Assembly (NCBI GenBank): GCA_964407935.1
Contig: CAYOXS010000173.1
Span: 1-12,142, forward strand
Direction: 5' to 3'
Source of the DNA: J095 sp964407935
Lineage (GTDB): Bacteria > Chloroflexota > Anaerolineae > 4572-78 > J111
DNA length: 12,142 bases
Under the pieces are notes generated by a model. It made no database searches, was not told the DNA's origin, and worked only from the letters and a program-made list of their open reading frames with translations. Position numbers and translations under genes: made by a program. Below are positions 1 through 5,441 of this stretch, piece by piece; the first letter of the stretch is position 1, and each line of letters opens with the position of its first letter.

Positions 1-191
1 TTTTGGGCGGTACGTCAACCCTCGGCGGAGTTGGCACCGTCTGGGGCGCGATCATCGGCGCGCTGATTATGTCGAGCCTGTCCAACGGGCTGCAACTGCT
101 CAACGTGCAGCCGTCGTGGCAATACCTGCTTAAGGGCATGGTTTTGGTGCTGGCGGTTTACGCCGATGTGACCTTTAAAAAGAGTCGCTAA
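1..191 (+). CDS. Sugar ABC transporter permease, C-terminal end (5' truncated)
   Basis: This is the last 63 or so residues of a membrane permease of the ribose/xylose (BPD_transp_2) ABC importer family; the rest lies outside the window, and the frame enters at base 3. The visible part starts with the LGGTSTLGGVGTVWGA stretch, matching the conserved IGGTS.GG.GTVWGA segment before the last two membrane helices of XylH/RbsC-type permeases. It continues with two hydrophobic segments and a short basic tail (KKSR) ending at TAA 189-191. The same region of the complete permease at 2330-3571 is clearly homologous but diverged, so this is a paralogue and not a duplicate copy. It probably closes a separate sugar-import operon. 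The substrate cannot be read from this fragment. Confidence 0.85.
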   Translation, partial: LGGTSTLGGVGTVWGAIIGALIMSSLSNGLQLLNVQPSWQYLLKGMVLVLAVYADVTFKKSR

Positions 192-231
192 TCATTATTG
201 CCGGCGCTCCGCCATTACGGAACGCAGCAAT

Positions 232-269
232 GAGAAGTCCCTGAAAAATGCGCTTTTCAGGGACTTCTC
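232..269 (+). terminator. Perfect 16-bp hairpin after the first permease gene
   Basis: Bases 232-247 and 254-269 are exact reverse complements (16 bp) around a 6-nt loop, ATGCGC. It sits 40 bp after the stop of the upstream permease, where a terminator is expected. However, no run of T follows the stem (next bases are GTTAAAATGG), so it is not a textbook rho-independent terminator. It may instead stabilise the 3' end of the upstream mRNA or be a dispersed hairpin repeat. Its arm begins AGAAGTCC, close to AGGAGTCC in the hairpin at 10587-10616. Confidence 0.55.
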
Positions 270-401
270 GTTAAAATGGCAAACATGTGTCCAATGCTGG
301 TCATTCTTGCCTGTTTTGCGCGAAATGCCGAATTCGAGTACTTTACCTTGCGGAATACACATTCCTGTTAAAACCTGAGTAGACCCAAGGAGCAGAAAAC
401 C
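270..401 (+). promoter_or_regulatory. Upstream region of the xylose-type operon
   Basis: This region should hold the promoter of the xylF-like operon. The clearest element is a Shine-Dalgarno site AAGGAG at 387-392, nine bases before the ATG at 402. A weak promoter candidate is TTGCGG (348-353), a 15-bp spacer, then TAAAAC (369-374), which would give a leader of roughly 20 nt; the spacing is shorter than ideal. An 8-bp palindrome CGAATTCG lies at 329-336 and could be part of an operator, but this is only suggestive. No riboswitch-like structure was seen. Confidence 0.35.
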
Positions 402-1544
402 ATGCGCAAAATATCCCTCAGCCTCACTGTTCTGGCGTTATTAATGGTGGTGATGGCATGTAATAACGCCGGTGAGTCTGTGTCTCCCGCTGAACAGTCC
501 CCTTCTGCCGGCGACAATTCACAAACTGTCAAACCCAATATCGATTCTCAACCACAGGGCAGTATCGCTGTTTTGCTGCCGGACAGTTCATCGTCGGCGC
601 GGTGGGAGAATGACGACCGGCGGTTTTTTGAGCGGGCGTTTGAGGCGGCGGGGGTGGCGTACACGATAGTGAACGCGGAAGGGGATGCGCGGGTGCAGCA
701 GACGCAGGCGGAGCAGGCGATCACGAATGGGGCCAAAGTGCTGCTGTTGGTGAACCTTGACAGCGGGAGCGGGGCGGCGATCATTGCCCAGGCGCGGGAA
801 GCGGGGGTAAAGGTGATCGATTACGACCGGCTGACGATCGAAGGGCCGGGGGCGGATTTGTATGTAAGCTTTGACAACGTGGCGGTGGGGCGGCTGATGG
901 GCGAAACGCTGGAGCCGATCATCAACAAGTTGGAGGTGGAGAAGCCGCGGGTGGTGCAGTTGAACGGGTCGCCGACGGACAACAACGCGACATTGTTTCG
1001 GGCAGGGTACGATTCGGTGGCGCGGGGGCATTACGAGAGTGGCGACTGGGAGTTGGTGGACGATCAGGCGGTGCCGGACTGGGACGCGCAGCAGGCGCTG
1101 GTGATTTACGAGCAGATATTGACGGCGGCGGGGGGCAAGGTGGATGCGACGTTTGCCGGGAACGATGGGCTGGCGGGGTCGGTGGTCTCGGCGTTGAAGA
1201 GCCAGGGGCTGGGGCCGATTCCGTTGAGCGGGCAGGATGCGACGGTGGGCGGCATTCAGAATATTCTATCGGGCTGGCAGACGATGACGGTGTACAAGCC
1301 GATCAAGCTGGAAGCGGAAGCGGCGGCGGAAGCGGCAATCCGGCTGTTGAAGGGTGAAGAAGTGAGTTCGGTGGCCAATGACACGATCCACAACGGGCAG
1401 AACGAGATTCCGTTTGTGAAGTTGATTCCGCTGGCGGTGACCAAAGACAACATCGCCGAAACGGTGATTGCCGATGGCTTCCGCACCTGGGAAGAAATCT
1501 GCGTCGGCGAGTTTGAACAATTTTGCCCCGCCGGCGCGCAATAA
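402..1544 (+). CDS. xylF: D-xylose-type ABC transporter substrate-binding lipoprotein
   Basis: Extracytoplasmic sugar-binding protein of the XylF/ribose-binding family (380 aa); it delivers sugar to the permease encoded two genes on. Residues 1-19 are a lipoprotein signal peptide ending in the lipobox VMAC, so Cys20 should be lipid-anchored. A Ser/Pro/Asn-rich linker (about 21-50) precedes the two-lobed binding domain. From memory of E. coli XylF, diagnostic stretches match: IDYDRL (139-144), SFDN (156-159), GSPTDNNATLFRAG (189-202), GND (253-255), SGQDA (276-280) and QTMTVYKPI (293-301). These include the positions expected to contact the sugar (D142, R143, N195, N254, D279, K299). A short C-terminal tail carries Cys367 and Cys375. 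The start is supported by AAGGAG nine bases upstream. Xylose is the best guess for the ligand, but related pentoses are possible. Codon use in the central part (about 595-1430) is strongly G-ending, unlike both ends of the gene. Confidence 0.92.
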   Translation: MRKISLSLTVLALLMVVMACNNAGESVSPAEQSPSAGDNSQTVKPNIDSQPQGSIAVLLPDSSSSARWENDDRRFFERAFEAAGVAYTIVNAEGDARVQQTQAEQAITNGAKVLLLVNLDSGSGAAIIAQAREAGVKVIDYDRLTIEGPGADLYVSFDNVAVGRLMGETLEPIINKLEVEKPRVVQLNGSPTDNNATLFRAGYDSVARGHYESGDWELVDDQAVPDWDAQQALVIYEQILTAAGGKVDATFAGNDGLAGSVVSALKSQGLGPIPLSGQDATVGGIQNILSGWQTMTVYKPIKLEAEAAAEAAIRLLKGEEVSSVANDTIHNGQNEIPFVKLIPLAVTKDNIAETVIADGFRTWEEICVGEFEQFCPAGAQ

Positions 1545-1562
1545 AGACACGGAGCAGGTATT

Positions 1563-2333
1563 TTGTCAACCAAACCCATTCTTGAGCTAAAAAGCGTTTC
1601 CAAAAGTTTCGGGGCCGTCCAGGCGCTGTCCAAAGTTGATTTTCAGGCTCGAGTAGGCGAGGTGATGGCGCTGGTGGGCGACAACGGCGCGGGCAAAACC
1701 ACCCTGATCAAAGGCATTGCCGGCATTTATCCCTTTGACCACGGCGAAATTTTCTTCGACGGCAAAAAGGTGAATATCCACAACCCGCGCGACAGTGTGG
1801 CGCTGGGGATTGATGTGGTGTACCAGGATTTGGCGCTGGTTGACAACCTGGATGTGGTGGCCAACATGTTTTTGGGCCGTGAAACGATCAATTCGCCCTG
1901 GCTGCTGGACGAAACCAGCATGGAAAAAGCCTGCATCAGAATTTTGGAGTCGCTGTCGGTCACCTCGCTGCATTCGGTGCGGCAGGCGGTGGTTGGCCTA
2001 TCCGGCGGCCAGCGGCAGGCGATTTCTGTGGCCAAAGCGGTCATGTGGAATTCGCGGCTGGTCATCCTTGATGAGCCAACAGCCGCTTTGGGCATGGCCC
2101 AAACCCGCCACGTGCTCGATCTGGTGCGCCGTCTGGCCGATAAAGGATTGGCCGTTATTTTGGTTTCTCACAACCTCCACAATATTTTTGAGGTTGCGGA
2201 CCGGATCACTGTGCTCAGGTTGGGGCAAAAAGTGGCCGAATTTGTGGCCGCGCAAACTACCCAGCAGGAAGTGGTGCATGCCATTACAGCCGGAACGTTA
2301 TCACACCTCGCGGGAATGGCGATAGAAAAATGA
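1563..2333 (+). CDS. Single-domain sugar ABC transporter ATPase (XylG-like)
   Basis: Cytoplasmic ATP-hydrolysing subunit of the sugar importer, 256 aa. It starts at TTG 1563, chosen because GGAG (1551-1554) lies eight bases upstream and the N-terminus aligns with the family. All catalytic elements are present: Walker A GDNGAGKTT (39-47), Q-loop Gln88, signature LSGGQ (146-150), Walker B VILDE (167-171) and switch His203. E. coli XylG, RbsA and MglA carry two ABC domains in about 500 aa; this protein has one, so it must work as a homodimer or pair with another ATPase. The obvious candidate partner is the ABC domain of the kinase fusion at 3581-5194. It follows the binding-protein gene by 18 bp, and its stop overlaps the permease start (ATGA, 2330-2333), indicating one transcript and translational coupling. 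Confidence 0.93.
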   Translation: MSTKPILELKSVSKSFGAVQALSKVDFQARVGEVMALVGDNGAGKTTLIKGIAGIYPFDHGEIFFDGKKVNIHNPRDSVALGIDVVYQDLALVDNLDVVANMFLGRETINSPWLLDETSMEKACIRILESLSVTSLHSVRQAVVGLSGGQRQAISVAKAVMWNSRLVILDEPTAALGMAQTRHVLDLVRRLADKGLAVILVSHNLHNIFEVADRITVLRLGQKVAEFVAAQTTQQEVVHAITAGTLSHLAGMAIEK

Positions 2334-3571
2334 GCGTAAAACAGACAACCTCCGGCCCCGAAAATGTGCTGCTGGCCGGCCAGCAAACCCAATCGCCGGC
2401 GCAATACATCCGCGCCTACCTCAAACGGGTCAGCTCCGGTGATTTGGGGTCGATCCCCATTATTTTGGGCCTGATTTTGATTGCCGTTATTTTTCAGTGG
2501 CAAAACGCCAACTTTTTAACGGCGCGCAATTTTGTCAATTTGATTGTGCAGATGGCCGGGATTACCACCATTGCTTACGGCGTGGTTTTTGTGCTGCTAC
2601 TGGGCGAAATTGACCTGTCGATTGGTTATGTCAGTGCGGTGGCGGCGGTATCGATGACGCTGCTGCTGCGCGAACCGGGCGGCTGGCCGTGGTATCTGGC
2701 CATCGGCGCGGCGCTGCTGGCCGTGGCCGGAATTGGGCTGGTGCAGGGGGTGATTATCACTTCGTTTCAAGTGCCGTCGTTTGTGGTAACGCTGGCCGGG
2801 TTGCTGGCCTGGAACGGCGTGGTGCTAATTATGATCGGCGGCGCGGGCACGGTTATCATTCAGGATAAAATGGTGATTGGCATTGCCAACTATTTTCTGC
2901 CCGAATTTTGGGGCTGGCTGATGGCCGCGCTGTTTGTTGGTGGTTTTGCCGTGATGAAAATTAACGGGACGCTCACCCGCCGGCGGCAGGGTCTGCCGGC
3001 CACACCCATGCCCATTGTCATTGGGCAGGTTTTGGGGCTGGGGTTAATTGCCGGGGTGGCGGTGACGGTGTGCAACCAGGACCGCGGCGTGCCGCTGGTC
3101 GGCATTATTTTGCTGGTGTTTTTGGTGATGTTCTCGTTTGTGGCCATGCGCACACCGTTTGGCCGCTACGTGTATGCCGTGGGCGGCAATAAAGAAGCCG
3201 CCCGCCGGGCCGGGATTTCCGTGGAACGGATTCGGATTATTGTGTTTATGATTTCCAGCGTGATGGCCGGCTGGGGCGGCATCATTTTAGCGTCGCGCCT
3301 GCGCTCGGTAGATACGGCCGCCGGCGGCGGCAACCTGTTGCTCAACTCGATTGCGGCGGCGGTGATTGGCGGCACCAGCCTGTTTGGCGGCAGCGGCCGG
3401 GTTTCCAGCGCGGTATTGGGCGCGCTGGTCATTGCCAGCGTGGAAAACGGCATGGGGCTGCTGGGGCTTAGTTCCGGCGTAAAATTTGTAATTACCGGGC
3501 TGGTGCTGCTGGTGGCGGTTCTGGTCGATGCCATTTCACGCCGCAGCCGCAGCCAATCCGGGATTGCCTGA
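2330..3571 (+). CDS. xylH: D-xylose-type ABC transporter permease
   Basis: Integral membrane channel subunit of the sugar importer, 413 aa, BPD_transp_2 family; somewhat longer than E. coli XylH (about 390 aa). After a polar N-terminus (1-40), multiple hydrophobic helices begin near residue 41. The family motif GEIDLSIG is at 92-99. The cytoplasmic loop FGRYVYAVGGNKEAARRAGI (277-296) is the segment that contacts the ATPase. The IGGTSLFGGSGRV stretch (347-359) precedes the last helices. The arginine-rich stretch TRRRQG (216-221) in an enlarged central loop is typical of XylH-like permeases as opposed to RbsC. Its ATG overlaps the stop of the ATPase gene by four bases, so translation is probably coupled. 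The next gene starts nine bases after its stop. Confidence 0.92.
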   Translation: MSVKQTTSGPENVLLAGQQTQSPAQYIRAYLKRVSSGDLGSIPIILGLILIAVIFQWQNANFLTARNFVNLIVQMAGITTIAYGVVFVLLLGEIDLSIGYVSAVAAVSMTLLLREPGGWPWYLAIGAALLAVAGIGLVQGVIITSFQVPSFVVTLAGLLAWNGVVLIMIGGAGTVIIQDKMVIGIANYFLPEFWGWLMAALFVGGFAVMKINGTLTRRRQGLPATPMPIVIGQVLGLGLIAGVAVTVCNQDRGVPLVGIILLVFLVMFSFVAMRTPFGRYVYAVGGNKEAARRAGISVERIRIIVFMISSVMAGWGGIILASRLRSVDTAAGGGNLLLNSIAAAVIGGTSLFGGSGRVSSAVLGALVIASVENGMGLLGLSSGVKFVITGLVLLVAVLVDAISRRSRSQSGIA

Positions 3572-3580
3572 TAACCTGAG

Positions 3581-5194
3581 ATGGAATCTTCGGTGGAACC
3601 TTTACTGCGGGTCATCAATGTTTCAAAACGGTTTGGCACGCTGACGGCGCTGCACCAAATCAGTTTTGATGTGTACCCCGGCGAGGTGGTAGGGCTGGCC
3701 GGGCGCAGCGGCGCGGGCAAATCGGTGCTGGCGGCGCTGCTGGCCGGGCTGCACCCCATCACCGAAGGCGAAATTTTGCTGGCTGGCCGCTCACTCAAAT
3801 GGCCGTTTCGCAGCCGTGATTTTGGCATTGAAGTGATCCACCAGGAACCAAGCCTGGCCGACAATCTGGATATTATCAGCAATATTTTTCTGGGCAGCGA
3901 ACTTGGCTGGCCCAAAACGGGGCGGTTGCTCAAACTGCCCAGCCGGGCCAAAATGCACCGCGAAGCCGCCCGAATTTTGCAACAGCTCGAAGTCCGCTTC
4001 CCCTCCCTCGAAGAAAATGTCTCCAACCTGCCCAGCGAGCAGCGCCAAATGGTGGCCATTGCCCAGGCTATGGTCAACCCGGCCCGGCTCATTTTTGTTG
4101 ATGAGCCAACTGTGCTGCTGAATTATACGTACCAGCAGCGGCTGCTCACGCTCATCCAGTTGTGGCAGCAGCAGGGCACCACGGTTATTTTTGCCAGCAA
4201 AAATCTGGAGCACCTCTTTGCCGTAACCGACCGGATTATCACGCTGCGCAAAGGCCGGCGCATGGGCGAACACCGCACCGACGAGGCCACCCGTGAGGAA
4301 GTGGTGGCCGAGCTGGTGGGGGCGGCTAGCCGCGATCAGCTCACGCCCACCATCTGGGCGCTCGACAGTTATTATCAGGCCCGCGAGCAGGCCGAAAAAC
4401 TGCGCCATCAGCAGGTGCTGCTGGAAAAAAACCTGGTTGAACAGGACACCCTCAACCAGCAGTTGGTGGAGCAGTTGGCCGAGCAGGTAGAGGCGCTGGA
4501 TCAGGCCAACTCGGCGTTGCAGGCGGCCCAGCGCCGGCTGCTCACCGAACGGGAACAGGAGCGCAAGCGGCTGGCCCGCGAACTGCACGATCAGGTGATT
4601 CAGGATTTGCTCAGCGTCAATTACGAGCTGGAAGAAATTGAGTCGAGCGAGCTTGAGCCGGACGAACTGGCCGGTGAACTGGCCGATATTCGCACCAGCA
4701 TCCGGTTGATGGTCGCCGATTTACGCCGCATTTGCGGCAACCTGCGCCCGCCCACCATCGATAGCCTGGGGTTGGGCGCGGCGCTGCAATCGTACACCCG
4801 GGAGTGGAGCGAGCGCACAGCCATTGACCTGAAGCTGGACCTCGACGCCAATTTGGGCCGGCTGCCGGAACCGATTGAGTTATCTATTTTTAGAATTGTG
4901 CAGGAGGGGCTGAGCAACGTGCGCAAGCATTCCGGGGCCAAATCGGTTGAGGTTCAGCTCAAGCACACCTCGCCGCGGGCGCTGCTCATTTCAATTGCCG
5001 ACGACGGCAGGGGGCTGGAAAAAAGCTTCGATCTGGCGTCGCTGTCAACGGACGGCCATTACGGGCTGCTGGGCATCAGCGAGCGAGTGGCGCTGCTGGG
5101 CGGGCGGCTGCATCTGCAAAATCGTGCCGGCGGCGGGTTGCTCCTTCGCGTAGAAATTCCGCACCCGCGGGTGGCAATGGTGATGGGCGCTTAA
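3581..5194 (+). CDS. ABC ATPase domain fused to sensor histidine kinase
   Basis: A 537-aa soluble protein joining two normally separate machines. Residues 8-250 form a sugar-importer-type ABC domain: Walker A GRSGAGKS (41-48), Q-loop Gln88, Walker B LIFVDE (170-175). The signature is LPSEQ (150-154) instead of LSGGQ, the switch His is Lys207 (ASKNL), and the D-loop reads VLLN. Residues 262-330 are Gln/Glu/Leu-rich and look like a coiled coil. They run into a HisKA_3 dimerisation/phosphoacceptor helix, ERKRLARELHDQ, with His336 as the phosphorylated residue. The HATPase_c domain follows: N-box with Asn446 (QEGLSNVRKHS), G1 DDGRGL (474-479), G2 YGLLGISERV (494-503). There is no membrane segment or periplasmic sensor. 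It is the last gene of the xylF-ATPase-xylH operon, nine bases after xylH, with a weak Shine-Dalgarno (GAG abuts the ATG), suggesting translational coupling. Inferred role: the ABC part docks on the permease and relays transport activity to the kinase. No partner response regulator is seen. Confidence 0.9.
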   Translation: MESSVEPLLRVINVSKRFGTLTALHQISFDVYPGEVVGLAGRSGAGKSVLAALLAGLHPITEGEILLAGRSLKWPFRSRDFGIEVIHQEPSLADNLDIISNIFLGSELGWPKTGRLLKLPSRAKMHREAARILQQLEVRFPSLEENVSNLPSEQRQMVAIAQAMVNPARLIFVDEPTVLLNYTYQQRLLTLIQLWQQQGTTVIFASKNLEHLFAVTDRIITLRKGRRMGEHRTDEATREEVVAELVGAASRDQLTPTIWALDSYYQAREQAEKLRHQQVLLEKNLVEQDTLNQQLVEQLAEQVEALDQANSALQAAQRRLLTEREQERKRLARELHDQVIQDLLSVNYELEEIESSELEPDELAGELADIRTSIRLMVADLRRICGNLRPPTIDSLGLGAALQSYTREWSERTAIDLKLDLDANLGRLPEPIELSIFRIVQEGLSNVRKHSGAKSVEVQLKHTSPRALLISIADDGRGLEKSFDLASLSTDGHYGLLGISERVALLGGRLHLQNRAGGGLLLRVEIPHPRVAMVMGA

Positions 5195-5441
5195 AGTTGG
5201 GGGCGGGGGAAAGAATAAGGCGAGACGAGGGGGGGGGGGTGGCCCCCCCCCCGGGGCCCGGCCAACCCCCCCACCCCGGGGGGTTGATTGGGGGGGGGGC
5301 TTTCGTGGGGGGGGGGGGGCTAAATATCCGGCCCGGCGGGGGGGGGGGGGGCCCCCCCCGCTCGTCTCGCCTTCAACCCCCCTTCCCTGGGGAAGAGGCA
5401 GGGGGATGGGGACTTGACCCAGCTATGGTACGGCGTTGGGC
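5195..5441. other. Convergent intergenic region with G/C homopolymer runs
   Basis: This 247-bp stretch lies between two converging genes and should contain terminators for both. About 5198-5360 is dominated by runs of G or C up to 13 or so long, unlike anything else in the window except the right edge. I find no credible gene: the reading frame crossing it encodes only Gly/Pro-rich low-complexity sequence. The runs probably reflect sequencing or assembly failure over a strong secondary structure, so length and bases are unreliable, and a chimeric join or missing sequence cannot be excluded. From about 5374 the sequence looks normal again. Confidence 0.7.
5217..5373. repeat. 13-bp inverted repeat flanking the G/C runs
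   Basis: AAGGCGAGACGAG at 5217-5229 is exactly reverse-complementary to CTCGTCTCGCCTT at 5361-5373. The G-run after the left arm can pair further with the C-run before the right arm, apart from one mismatch. The arms lie between convergent genes, where a bidirectional terminator or a longer palindromic element would make sense. The 131 bp between the arms is the unreliable homopolymer zone, so the real loop may be much shorter. Confidence 0.6.

Noticed and set aside
588..1031. 147-codon minus-strand open frame inside the xylF-like gene
   Set aside because: It results from the G-ending codon bias of the plus-strand gene; the product is Arg/Pro/His-rich with no family character.
3166..4092. 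308-codon minus-strand open frame across the xylH end and the kinase fusion start
   Set aside because: It spans two well-supported plus-strand genes, and its Ser/Arg/Pro-rich product shows no motif.
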